A DNA stretch of 49,842 nt. Origin: Tsukamurella sp. 8F (GTDB lineage: Bacteria > Actinomycetota > Actinomycetes > Mycobacteriales > Mycobacteriaceae). Numbering within the stretch: position 1 is the first letter of the stretch; the number at the start of each line of letters is the position of its first letter. The position numbers and the translations under genes were made by a program. The stretch is from positions 1 through 49,842 of the forward strand of contig NZ_JARFTP010000029.1 of the NCBI RefSeq assembly GCF_029167375.1, read 5' to 3'. Positions 1 to 8,159 of the stretch are shown here, piece after piece. The notes beneath the pieces were generated by a model. It worked only from the letters and a program-made list of their open reading frames with translations. It searched no databases and had not been told where the DNA came from.

Positions 1-28
1 CCCCCGCACGGCTTTTCTTAAGGACGCG

Positions 29-2971
29 ATGGTGGACATCCTGGGGAGCGTGCCGGGAGGCCGTGCGCTGGGCGCATCGGTCGGCCGCCTGGCCATGACC
101 GCACGCAACGGCGTCGAGGTGCTGCGCCTCGGCGGACTGGAGACCGGTGCGGAGCCGTCGCCGTTCGATGTCGTCGAACGCTCGCCGATGTACCGGCTGC
201 GGCACTACTTCGCGGACGAGCCGCCGACGCCCGATGACCGGCCGGTCGTGCTGCTCGTCCCGCCACTCATGGTGGATGCCAACATCTTCGACGTGAACGC
301 CGACCGGGGGGCGGCGACGGTATTGCACAACGCAGGCGTCGACGTGTACGTCATCGACTTCGGCTCGCCCGACCGCGAGGAGGGCGGCCTCGAGCGAAAT
401 CTCGCCGATCACGTCGTAGCGGTGTCCCGCGCGATCGACCACATCACCGGCGTGCGCGGGCGCGACGTGCACCTCGCGGGGTACTCGCAGGGCGGCATGT
501 TCGCCTACCAGGTGGCCGCCTACCGGCGCGGCAGCGCCATCGCAAGCATCGCGACGTTCGGCAGCCCCGTCGACATATCCGCGAACATGCCGCTCGGCGC
601 ACCGCCCGCGCTGGTGAGTAAGGGCGCCGATCTGCTCGCCGATCACGTGTTCAATCGGCTCTACCTGCCGAGTTGGATGGTGCGTCGCGGCTTCGAACTG
701 CTCGATCCTGTGAAGACGGTCAAGTCGCGCATCGACTTCCTGCGCCAGCTACACGACAGAGACGCGCTGCTGCCACGCGAGGACCAGCGCCGGTTCCTCG
801 AGTCCGACGGCTTCGTCGCCTACGCGGGGCCGGCCGTCGCGGATCTGCTGAAGCAGTTCGTGGTGCACAACCGCATGCTCACGGGCGGGTTCCCCATCGA
901 CGGCGAGCTTGTCACCCTCGCGCAGATCAGCGCGCCCATCCTGGCCTTCGTCGGTACCAGCGACCAGATCGGGCGCCCCAGCGCAGTCCGCGGCATCCTC
1001 GCGGCGGCGCCCCGCGCCGACGTGTACGAGGCGCAACTCCCTGCGGGCCACTTCGGCCTGGTCGTGGGAACCTCCGCCGGTACCGTCTCCTGGCCGACGG
1101 TGGCTCGATGGATCGCCTGGCGCGAGGGGCGGGGCGAGATCCCCGGCAATATCGCGCCGATGCGGCCCCCGACCGGCGACGACGATCCGCCGGTAAACCC
1201 GCTGGTCGCCGGCGTCGCAGGTCTCGCGACCATCGGCTTCGGTGCCGCGCGAGACGTCATCGACGTGGCCGCGGGCGTCTCCGCGGGTGCACAGGCCGTG
1301 GCGCGCGAGGCTGTCCGGGGCGTGCCGAAGCTCGTCCGCTTGAGCCAGCTGCAACCGCACACGCGGATCTCGCTCGGCAAGTTGCTCGCCGAGCAGGCCG
1401 TGCGTGATCCGGACGGTGAGTGCTTCCTGTACGAGGACCGCGTGCACACGCGGCGGGCGGTGGACGAGCGCATCGACCGCGTCGTCTCCGGGCTCATCCA
1501 GGTCGGCGTGCGGCAGGGCGAGCACGTCGGCGTCATGATGCACACCCGCCCGTCCGCTCTGGTGACCATCGCAGCGCTGTCCCGCCTCGGCGCGGTGGGC
1601 GTGTTGCTCGCGCCCGGTACCGACCTCGCGGAGGCCCTACGGATCGGCGAGGCATCGTCGGTGGTCACCGACCCGGAGCACCTGGACGAGGCCCGCGCGG
1701 CTGCGTCGCGGGTCTTCGTCGTCGGTGGCGGTGACCGGCGTGATCGGCCCGGGGCCAGCAGGCAGGACCTCGGAGCGGACGTCGTCGATCTCGAGCAGGT
1801 GGACCCCGACGCCGTGCGCATGCCGCGCTGGTATCGGCGCGACGCCGGCCTCGGCCGGGATCTCGCGTTCATCATGTTCTCCGGGTCGGACATCGGACTG
1901 CGCGCGAAATACATCACCAACGCGCGGTGGGCGCTGTCCGCGTTCGGCACCGCGTCGGCGGCCAAGCTGACCGAGGCGGACACCGTCTACTGCCTGACGC
2001 CGCTCAGCCACTCGTCCGGACTGCTGACGAGCGTCGGCGGCGCTGTCGCGGGCGGCGCGCGCATCGCGCTGACCCGCGACTTCTGTCCTTCGACGTTCAT
2101 GACCGAGGTGCAGCGGTACGGCGTCACGGCGGTCTGCTACACCTGGAACCTCATGCGGGCGGTGCTCGACGACCCAGACCTGGTCGTACCCCCGTACCAC
2201 CCGGTCCGCGCGTTCATCGGCTCCGGTATGTCTGCCGAGCTCGCGCGGCGCGTGGGGGAGCGGTTCGCTCCCGCTCGCGTCGTCGAGTTCTACGCGTCCA
2301 CCGAGGGCGAGATCGTGCTCGCCGACGTGCGCGGCGCGAAGCCCGGCGCCAAGGGGCGCCGACTGCCGGGCAGTGCGGAGGTCGCCGTCGTCGCGGTCGA
2401 CCCGGCCACCCGTCGGTTCGTAGAGGGCGCCGACGGCTATCTCGTGCAGGTACCACGTGGCGAGGTCGGGGTGCTCATCGGCCGCACCGGTGTCGACAAC
2501 CGGCACGAGTCGCTTCTGCGCGGCGTGTTCTCTCGGGGCGACGCATGGTTCTCGACGGGGCACCTGTTCCGCGAGGACGACGACGGTGACTACTGGCTCG
2601 TCGACTCGCTGGCGCACTGTCCGCTGACGGAGCGCGGACCCGTCTACACCATCCCGGTCCGCGATGTGCTCGAGCAACTCGGCCAGGTCGACCTCGCTGT
2701 CGCGTACCAGGTGCCGGGCGAACGTGGGGACACCGTCGTAGGCGTCGTGACCCTGCGGCCCGGAACGACCCTGACCGCAGACGACGTCACCAGGGCGTTC
2801 GCCTCGCGCGGCCCGCAGCGGCCCGACGTCGTCGAGGTCCTCGACGACGTGCCGATGACCAGCTGGCATCGCCCTCGCCGGTCCGAACTCGCGGCGCGCG
2901 GTGTGCCCGAACCGGGTCCCAGCGTGTGGCACTTCGACTCGGAGAAGGGCCGGTACAGCGAGCCGTCGTGA
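29..2971 (+). CDS. alpha/beta hydrolase fused to AMP-binding (acyl-CoA synthetase-like) domain
   Basis: A 980-residue two-domain protein. The N-terminal third is an alpha/beta hydrolase of the PHA-synthase/depolymerase-like type: nucleophile elbow GYSQG at residues 151–155 (Ser153) and a probable catalytic His341 in PAGHFG. From about residue 455 an AMP-binding (ANL) fold follows. Its signature motifs are weak: the P-loop region reads MFSGSDIGLRAKY (616–628) instead of TSGTTGxPKG, the A5 motif is YASTEGE (755–761), and the usual TGD is TGH (His845). No clear A10 catalytic lysine is visible near the C-terminus. Start: ATG with aagga 6 nt upstream. Such fusions are annotated as acyl-CoA synthetases in mycolic-acid bacteria. 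I infer acyl-chain binding or transfer, but adenylation activity is doubtful. The next gene starts 22 nt downstream from its own promoter. Confidence 0.8.
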   Translation: MVDILGSVPGGRALGASVGRLAMTARNGVEVLRLGGLETGAEPSPFDVVERSPMYRLRHYFADEPPTPDDRPVVLLVPPLMVDANIFDVNADRGAATVLHNAGVDVYVIDFGSPDREEGGLERNLADHVVAVSRAIDHITGVRGRDVHLAGYSQGGMFAYQVAAYRRGSAIASIATFGSPVDISANMPLGAPPALVSKGADLLADHVFNRLYLPSWMVRRGFELLDPVKTVKSRIDFLRQLHDRDALLPREDQRRFLESDGFVAYAGPAVADLLKQFVVHNRMLTGGFPIDGELVTLAQISAPILAFVGTSDQIGRPSAVRGILAAAPRADVYEAQLPAGHFGLVVGTSAGTVSWPTVARWIAWREGRGEIPGNIAPMRPPTGDDDPPVNPLVAGVAGLATIGFGAARDVIDVAAGVSAGAQAVAREAVRGVPKLVRLSQLQPHTRISLGKLLAEQAVRDPDGECFLYEDRVHTRRAVDERIDRVVSGLIQVGVRQGEHVGVMMHTRPSALVTIAALSRLGAVGVLLAPGTDLAEALRIGEASSVVTDPEHLDEARAAASRVFVVGGGDRRDRPGASRQDLGADVVDLEQVDPDAVRMPRWYRRDAGLGRDLAFIMFSGSDIGLRAKYITNARWALSAFGTASAAKLTEADTVYCLTPLSHSSGLLTSVGGAVAGGARIALTRDFCPSTFMTEVQRYGVTAVCYTWNLMRAVLDDPDLVVPPYHPVRAFIGSGMSAELARRVGERFAPARVVEFYASTEGEIVLADVRGAKPGAKGRRLPGSAEVAVVAVDPATRRFVEGADGYLVQVPRGEVGVLIGRTGVDNRHESLLRGVFSRGDAWFSTGHLFREDDDGDYWLVDSLAHCPLTERGPVYTIPVRDVLEQLGQVDLAVAYQVPGERGDTVVGVVTLRPGTTLTADDVTRAFASRGPQRPDVVEVLDDVPMTSWHRPRRSELAARGVPEPGPSVWHFDSEKGRYSEPS

Positions 2972-2981
2972 CGGCAGTGCT

Positions 2982-2987
2982 TAGCAT
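2982..2987 (+). promoter_or_regulatory. -10 box of a leaderless promoter
   Basis: TAGCAT followed by exactly 6 nt and then the GTG at 2994. This is the spacing that puts the transcription start on the start codon. No Shine-Dalgarno sequence lies before the GTG. Confidence 0.6.
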
Positions 2988-2993
2988 GGAACC

Positions 2994-4007
2994 GTGACTA
3001 CACCGCGCGCCGGAGGTGGCGCACCCAGACAGGACCCCGAACAGCGGCAACGTGCGATGCGGACGGTCGCGGCGATGTCGGGGGCGGTCGACCTCTCCGG
3101 GCTCCGGGCGAAGGCCGACGCGGCCCGCTCCGCCCAGCAGCGCCCGTCGGCCCCACCCGGGTCGGACGGTCCCGGCGGGGCTGACAACGTCCCGGACCAG
3201 CCCGGCCAGACCGATGCGATCGGCACCGTCATCGATGTCACGGACCAGACGTTCGCGACCGCGGTGATCGAGCCGTCCGCGCAGAAGCTCTTCGTCGTGA
3301 ACCTGTCGGCGAGTTGGTCCGAGCAGTCGGCGCAGCTGGACCCGGTGCTGGAGAAACTCGCCGGCGAATACGGGGGCGCGTTCGTCCTCGCGCGCGTCGA
3401 CGTCGACGCATCGCCGGGCATCGTGCAGGCGTTCCGGGCGCAGTCGGTCCCGATGGTCATCGCAGTCGCCGCCGGGCGGCCGGTAGACGCGTTTGCAGGC
3501 GTGCAGCCGGAGGACTCTCTGCGTGCCTGGCTGGACAACCTGTTCACGCAGCTCGAATCGGTCCTCGGCCCGGTCTCGGGTGTGCCGGAGGCGCCCGCAG
3601 ACCCGCGCCTCGAAGCCGCCGAACAATTGGCGGCCGACGGTGACTACGCGGGCGCGAAGGCGGCCTACGAGGCGATCCTCAACGCGGAGCCCGCGAACCG
3701 CGAGGCAGCGGCCGCTGCCAAGCAGATGGACTTCATGGAACGCGCCACACAGCTCGCGCCTGACGCGATCGAGCGTGCCGACGCCGATCCAGAGGACGCG
3801 GAGCTGGCGTTCGCGGCCGCGGACGCCGAGGTGCTCGCCCGGCGACAGGAGGACGCGTTCGCGCGCCTGATCGCCCTCGTAAAGCGCACCACCGGCGATG
3901 AGCGCGCCGCCGCACGCGCCCGACTCGTCGACCTCTTCGATCTGTTCGACTCCGCCGACCCGACGGTTACCGCCGCGCGCCGCTCCCTCGCGGCCGCGCT
4001 GTTCTAG
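2994..4007 (+). CDS. thioredoxin-like/TPR co-chaperone (YbbN/CnoX type, Rv1324-like)
   Basis: 337 residues: a low-complexity N-terminus, a thioredoxin fold (about 85–195) and a C-terminal helical TPR part (about 200–337) containing the typical ADGDYAGAKAAYEAIL repeat. The position of the redox CxxC is occupied by S-W-S-E-Q-S (107–112), so there is no active-site cysteine and no thiol oxidoreductase activity is expected. The domain order matches YbbN/CnoX holdase-type chaperones and the M. tuberculosis Rv1324 protein, which sits at the equivalent place left of glgB. GTG start, apparently leaderless. Likely cytosolic protein-folding helper; its clients cannot be told from the sequence. Confidence 0.85.
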   Translation: MTTPRAGGGAPRQDPEQRQRAMRTVAAMSGAVDLSGLRAKADAARSAQQRPSAPPGSDGPGGADNVPDQPGQTDAIGTVIDVTDQTFATAVIEPSAQKLFVVNLSASWSEQSAQLDPVLEKLAGEYGGAFVLARVDVDASPGIVQAFRAQSVPMVIAVAAGRPVDAFAGVQPEDSLRAWLDNLFTQLESVLGPVSGVPEAPADPRLEAAEQLAADGDYAGAKAAYEAILNAEPANREAAAAAKQMDFMERATQLAPDAIERADADPEDAELAFAAADAEVLARRQEDAFARLIALVKRTTGDERAAARARLVDLFDLFDSADPTVTAARRSLAAALF

Positions 4008-4019
4008 AGCGGCCGTGAC

Positions 4020-5282
4020 ATGACCGCACGCCTCGGCCGCCGCGCGCTGCTCGTCGGTGCCGGTCGGCTGGGGCTGGGCGCCGCGCTCGGGGGCGTCGCA
4101 ACGGCCTGCGGTGAGGGCGCCGGCGCGCAGCCGACGGGGCCGGTGTCGGCGTGGTTCCACCGCTATGGCGAACAGGGTACGACGCAGGCGCTGGCGCGAT
4201 ACGCGCACCAGTTCACGAGCGCCCGAGTAGATGTGCGCGTCGTTCCCGGCGACTACGACGCCTACGCCGTCGATGCGCTCACCGCGGGCACGGGGCCCGA
4301 CGTCTTCGAGTACGCGAACGGGCCCACGATCGATATGGTCGCCTCGGGACAGGTGGCCGACCTCACGGACCTCCTCGGCGAGGCACGTTCCGACTTCACG
4401 TCCTCGCTGCTCGAGCAGATGAGCCACCGTGGCCGGCTGTACGGGATCCCGCAGGCCACCGACGTGCAGATGTTCGTGTATCGGCCGTCGCTGCTGGCGC
4501 AGGCGGGTGTGACGGCCCCGCGTACCCTCGACGAGCTCGTATCGGCCGCGCGAGCCCTCAACCAGGGGGCGGCGAACGGGCTGTTCCTGGGCCGTGCGGG
4601 CGGCGTCGACGTCGTCGGCGGCCCGCTGCTGTGGTCGAGCGGCCACGACTATCTCACCTCGAGTGGACATCCGGCCTTTGTGAATGCCGACGTCGCAGCG
4701 GGTCTCGGGACATTGCGTGAGCTGTTCGTATCGGGTGACCTACTACTCGACGCCCCGGCCGACTGGTCCGACCCGACCACGTTCGCGCAGGGCCGTGTCG
4801 CGATCGCGTGGACGGGTTTGTGGGCGCTGCCGGCCATCACTGCGGCGCTCGGCGACGACGTGGCGGTCGCGCCGTTCCCCGCGGTCGGCACCGGCGGCGG
4901 CCCGAGCGTGCCCTTCGGCGCCTACGGTGCGGTGGTCAATGCGCACGCTCAGCACAGCGAGGCCGCCCGTAGGTTCGTACAGTGGCTGTGGGTCGAGCGC
5001 ACGGACCTGCAGCTGGACTGGGCGCGCAGTTACGGTCTGCATGTCCCGTGCCGGAAGTCCCTGGTCAAGCGGTTCGAGGCCGAGACCACCGGTGCGCTGG
5101 GCGATGCGGCGGATCTGGTGAACACGGTGGGGCGGCCGCAGAAGCCGCTCCTGTGGACCCAACGGTGCGAGACCGCCTTCCGGGATGCCCTGGACCATGT
5201 CATCCGCGGCGGTGCGGACCCCATCATCGAGCTGGGCGTGGCCGGCGACATCGTGGACCGCGAGGTCGGCCGGTTCCGCTGA
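4020..5282 (+). CDS. extracellular solute-binding lipoprotein, sugar ABC family (family 1)
   Basis: 420 residues. The N-terminus has a twin-arginine-like GRRALLVGAG segment and a lipobox ending at Cys30 (VATAC), so export and lipid anchoring on the outer face of the membrane are likely. The body has hallmarks of family 1 (MalE/UgpB-type) carbohydrate-binding proteins: GTGPDVFEYANGPTID, GIPQATDVQMFVYRP, and FAQGRVAIAWTG near the second lobe. No permease or ATPase gene for a sugar importer is nearby, so this is an orphan binding protein that may serve a transporter elsewhere or act as a sensor. The start lies 13 nt after the upstream stop with no clear Shine-Dalgarno, so cotranscription with the thioredoxin-like gene is likely. 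Confidence 0.8.
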   Translation: MTARLGRRALLVGAGRLGLGAALGGVATACGEGAGAQPTGPVSAWFHRYGEQGTTQALARYAHQFTSARVDVRVVPGDYDAYAVDALTAGTGPDVFEYANGPTIDMVASGQVADLTDLLGEARSDFTSSLLEQMSHRGRLYGIPQATDVQMFVYRPSLLAQAGVTAPRTLDELVSAARALNQGAANGLFLGRAGGVDVVGGPLLWSSGHDYLTSSGHPAFVNADVAAGLGTLRELFVSGDLLLDAPADWSDPTTFAQGRVAIAWTGLWALPAITAALGDDVAVAPFPAVGTGGGPSVPFGAYGAVVNAHAQHSEAARRFVQWLWVERTDLQLDWARSYGLHVPCRKSLVKRFEAETTGALGDAADLVNTVGRPQKPLLWTQRCETAFRDALDHVIRGGADPIIELGVAGDIVDREVGRFR

Positions 5283-5345
5283 TCCGGCACGCCGATCCTC
5301 CCTGGACGAGAGTGTCGTCACGCGTACGCCGGTAACGACGGTTCG

Positions 5346-5362
5346 CACACGATATGCGTGTG
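5346..5362. promoter_or_regulatory. 6-5-6 inverted repeat, possible operator
   Basis: CACACG–5 nt–CGTGTG, a perfect dyad in the 170-bp space between the binding-protein gene and the esterase. It lies about 30 bp upstream of a possible -10 box and could bind a dimeric repressor. No regulator gene is adjacent. The rest of the gap has no other structure I can support. Confidence 0.35.
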
Positions 5363-5390
5363 ATTTCCCGGTTCTGCGCGTCTGATAGGA

Positions 5391-5396
5391 CATAAT
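5391..5396 (+). promoter_or_regulatory. possible -10 box for the esterase gene
   Basis: CATAAT in a locally AT-richer stretch about 57 nt upstream of the ATG at 5453. A leadered transcript would carry the strong agaggaga Shine-Dalgarno region at about 5437–5444. No convincing -35 is seen. Confidence 0.3.
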
Positions 5397-5452
5397 TCTC
5401 CGAGTTTGTTCCGCGTGGGCACCCGCGCGCCCACGAGAGGAGACCTGGGGAG

Positions 5453-6406
5453 ATGTCGGTGATTGCGCACCGCTCCGTCAGTGTGCCCGCGGCTCTGACC
5501 CAGGTCGGCGCCCGTGTCCTACTGAAGCCGTTGATCGCCGCCTACCCGCTGCGGTCGTGGTCGCTGCGCCCGCTGGCCCTTGCCGAGCGGATCGCGGATG
5601 CCGTGCCGTGGACCCCATCGGGTGTGGACATCCAACGCGAGGTCCTGGCCGGGGTCGAGGTCGAGCGGATCACCCCGCAGCGCCACGACGCGCGCGACGA
5701 CGCCGCCCTCGTGTATTTCCACGGTGGCGCTTTCCTCGCCGGTGGCCCGGCCACACACCGCCGCCTCGCCGCCGTGCTCGCTCGGGCGCTCGGCGTCGCC
5801 GTATACAACGTCCACTACCGCCAGCTACCCGAGGTGGGGATCGGGACGTCGGTCGAGGACGCGTACCGCGTCTACCGCGCGCTGGCAGACTCCCGGTACG
5901 AGGACGTGTTGCTGGGCGGGGACTCTGCGGGCGGGTACCTGTGCGCCAAGGTGATCGAGCTGGCGTATCTCGACGTCGCGTCGCGACCGGCGGCGTTCGT
6001 CGGCTACTCGCCGCTACTGAACCCGACCGTGGCGGATGACGACCCGCGCGGCCGCATCTCCGATGCCTACATCACCGTGGGCAAGCTGCGGTCCCTGCGG
6101 ATGTGGTTCGACCTGGGGCCCGATCCTGCACGCGGCGTGGACGACGCTGTGACCGTACCCGTCCACGCGTTCCCGCCGACCCTGCTGGTGGCGGCGAGCG
6201 GCGAGATGCTGAGGATCGACTCCGAGCGCCTGCATGGACGACTCGATGACGCGGGCCAGGAGTGCGATCTGCACCTGTTCGACGGCGGCGTGCACGCCTT
6301 CCCCGTACTGACGGGGCTTACGCCGGAGAGCATGGAGGCCGTGCGCCTGGCCGTGTCATTCTGCCGTTCGGTGCTCGCGCATCGGGTGCGGCGCAGCGCG
6401 GCCTGA
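5453..6406 (+). CDS. alpha/beta hydrolase, hormone-sensitive-lipase (acetyl esterase) family
   Basis: 317 residues with the two HSL-family signatures: HGGAF starting at His90 (oxyanion hole) and GDSAGG with nucleophile Ser158. The acid and base of the triad are probably the Asp in MLRIDSE and the His in GGVHAFP near the C-terminus. There is no signal peptide, so it is a cytosolic or loosely membrane-associated carboxylesterase of the Lip/Aes kind acting on short to medium acyl esters. ATG start with a purine-rich ribosome site just upstream. The gene ends 23 nt before the next start, but that gene has its own promoter. The substrate is unknown. Confidence 0.85.
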   Translation: MSVIAHRSVSVPAALTQVGARVLLKPLIAAYPLRSWSLRPLALAERIADAVPWTPSGVDIQREVLAGVEVERITPQRHDARDDAALVYFHGGAFLAGGPATHRRLAAVLARALGVAVYNVHYRQLPEVGIGTSVEDAYRVYRALADSRYEDVLLGGDSAGGYLCAKVIELAYLDVASRPAAFVGYSPLLNPTVADDDPRGRISDAYITVGKLRSLRMWFDLGPDPARGVDDAVTVPVHAFPPTLLVAASGEMLRIDSERLHGRLDDAGQECDLHLFDGGVHAFPVLTGLTPESMEAVRLAVSFCRSVLAHRVRRSAA

Positions 6407-6416
6407 TCCTCTGGCA

Positions 6417-6422
6417 TACGCT
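6417..6422 (+). promoter_or_regulatory. -10 box of a leaderless promoter
   Basis: TACGCT, then 7 nt, then the ATG at 6430. It lies directly after the esterase stop. There is no Shine-Dalgarno in the spacer. Confidence 0.55.
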
Positions 6423-6429
6423 GGCGCAC

Positions 6430-7212
6430 ATGCTGTTTCCGCCGCTCAGTCGTCCTGTGCCCACCGCTGAGGATGGGCCGGCGGTCACCGTCGGCGGAGT
6501 GGGGCTGCGGCGGAGCGAATTGCTCGGTGCCAGCACCGCGGTGGCCGAACGTCTGCTGGGGCTCGGCGTGCGTGGGCCGCTGGCGGTGTGGGCCGGGCCG
6601 GAGCTGAGTACCGTCGTCGGTCTGGTCGGCGCCCTGCGTGCCGGGGTGCCCGTGGTGCCCGTCGGGCCGGGCGATGTGGCCGCCGCGAAGGATGTGCAGG
6701 CGTGGCTGGGTGGTCCGCCCGATGTCGTGGGCGCCGGGAGCGGGCTGCCGACGGTGCCGGTGCGCGTACACGCGCGCGGCTGGCACCACATCCCGGAGCC
6801 CCCTCTGGACGCCGTCGCGCTGGTCTCGGGGGACGTGCCCTTCACGCGGCGGGCGATGGCCGACTACACCGACGGCGTTGCCGCAGGATGGGGCTGGACC
6901 GATGCCGACACCGTGGTGAGCGCGTTGCCGCTGTCGGGGGCCACCGCGCTCGCCCTGGGGCTGGTGGCGCCGATGCGGGTGGGCAGCGCGCTCGTCCATG
7001 TCGCCGAGGGGCGCCTACCCGCGGGTTCGCTGTACCTGGGCGACGCATCGTTCTATACCTGGGCGGCTGCCGATCCCCTTGCGGTGCAGGCTCTTCAGGA
7101 GGCGCGCGTGCTTGTGTCGACGGATGCAGTACCACTCACGGTGGCGCAGCAGGTCCGCGACCGGACCGGGCACGACGTCGCCGTCGCGCCCGGCCTGACG
7201 GACCCGGCGTAA
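6430..7212 (+). CDS. truncated FadD36-like AMP-binding protein lacking the ATP-binding P-loop
   Basis: 260 residues. They align by eye with the N-terminal half of FadD36-type acyl/malonyl-CoA ligases: VPVVPVGPGD, VPVRVHARGWHHIPEP, then GWGWTDADTVVSALPL and LVSTDAVPL. Two things are missing. At the A3 position, where active enzymes have TSGTTGPPKG, this protein reads ALVSGDVPFTRRAM, consistent with a short in-frame loss. The protein also stops after TGHDVAVAPG, just before the A5 YGxTE motif and the whole C-terminal lid. It therefore cannot be a working ligase. The ATG at 6430 was chosen over an upstream in-frame ATG at 6262 that overlaps the esterase, because the leaderless -10 fits. The frame is intact, so it may be a retained non-catalytic protein or a decaying gene. 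Confidence 0.7.
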   Translation: MLFPPLSRPVPTAEDGPAVTVGGVGLRRSELLGASTAVAERLLGLGVRGPLAVWAGPELSTVVGLVGALRAGVPVVPVGPGDVAAAKDVQAWLGGPPDVVGAGSGLPTVPVRVHARGWHHIPEPPLDAVALVSGDVPFTRRAMADYTDGVAAGWGWTDADTVVSALPLSGATALALGLVAPMRVGSALVHVAEGRLPAGSLYLGDASFYTWAAADPLAVQALQEARVLVSTDAVPLTVAQQVRDRTGHDVAVAPGLTDPA

Positions 7213-7229
7213 CCCCGTGGCCGCGGGGT
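7212..7229. terminator. hairpin between convergent genes
   Basis: ACCCCG–6 nt–CGGGGT, a perfect GC-rich stem starting at the stop codon of the FadD36-like gene. There is no T-run. It may serve the plus gene and, less directly, the minus ABC operon ending at 7302. The remaining 72 bp of the gap show nothing else. Confidence 0.4.
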
Positions 7230-7301
7230 CGTGCCGCGGCGATGCCGATGACGACGGCGCGTCCGACGGCGGCGGCGTCCCAGCCGCCTCACGCTTGTGC
7301 C

Positions 7302-8159
7302 TTAACCGCGGGCGTCGACGCGCCAGCGGGAGACGCGGCGCTCTGCGGTGAGTAGTACCTGATTGAAGATCACGCCCACTGCGGCGACGGTCAGGATCCC
7401 CGCGAACATCTTCGGAATCTCGAAGTTGTACTGCGAGTTGCTGATCAGGTAGCCGAGTCCGGCCTTGGCTCCCACGAGCTCAGTGGTGATGAGCACGAGG
7501 ATCGACGTCGCGCCCGCGAGCCGGATGCCGGTGAACACTGTCGGGAGTGCGCCCGGCAGCACCACCTTCTGGAAGAGGCGCGGCCCTGTCACGCCCAGCG
7601 AGCGCACCGACCGTACGAGCAGTGGATCGACGTTCCGCGCGCCGGCGATCGTGTTGTACAGCACCGGCCAGAACGAGGCGTACGCGATGATCGCGATCTT
7701 CGACGTCTCGCCGATGCCGAGGATCAAGACGAACACGGGTAGCAGGGCTACCGCGGCCGTGTTCAGGAAAACCGTCAGGAGCGGCGAAAGCGCCTCCGCG
7801 AGAGTCTTGTACCACGCGATCAGCAGGCCGACGGGGACGGCGATCACCACGGCGATCGCGAAGCCCGACAGCGAGCGGGTGAGGCTCGCTGCGACGTCCG
7901 TCCAGAGCTCGCCGCTCTTCGCGAGATCCCACCAGGCCGATAGCACCTCCGTGAACGGCGGCAGGAAGGTCCGGTCCACCCATCCGAAGATCGGCGCGAA
8001 CTGCCATAGCGCAAGGAAGATCACGATGGCCGACGAACGGACGACTACGGTGCGCAGGGTTGCACTGAGCCGCCGCGCGACGCCTGGCCGTTCGTCGGCG
8101 GCGTCGGCTGTCGTCGGTACGTCGACGGGCTGTGCGGTGCGGGGCAGGATGCTAACCAA
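7302..8159 (-). CDS. ABC transporter permease, sulfonate/nitrate/taurine type (SsuC/TauC-like)
   Basis: 285 residues with about six membrane helices and the BPD_transp_1 EAA region (SVRSLGVTGPRLFQKVVLPGALP). This belongs to the TauC/SsuC/NrtB class, whose partners are the ATPase and binding protein encoded just upstream. I place the start at a TTG at 8159, because AAGGAGG lies 9 nt upstream of it and the codon overlaps the ATPase stop. No ATG would keep the first helix intact. Inner-membrane channel of the importer; likely substrates are organosulfonates or similar sulfur/nitrogen compounds, but specificity cannot be read from the permease. Confidence 0.85.
   Translation of the reverse strand: MVSILPRTAQPVDVPTTADAADERPGVARRLSATLRTVVVRSSAIVIFLALWQFAPIFGWVDRTFLPPFTEVLSAWWDLAKSGELWTDVAASLTRSLSGFAIAVVIAVPVGLLIAWYKTLAEALSPLLTVFLNTAAVALLPVFVLILGIGETSKIAIIAYASFWPVLYNTIAGARNVDPLLVRSVRSLGVTGPRLFQKVVLPGALPTVFTGIRLAGATSILVLITTELVGAKAGLGYLISNSQYNFEIPKMFAGILTVAAVGVIFNQVLLTAERRVSRWRVDARG

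Noticed and set aside
2787-4670. 627-residue minus-strand frame opposite the thioredoxin and lipoprotein genes
   Set aside because: Shadow of high-GC coding on the other strand; Arg-rich with no recognisable domain.
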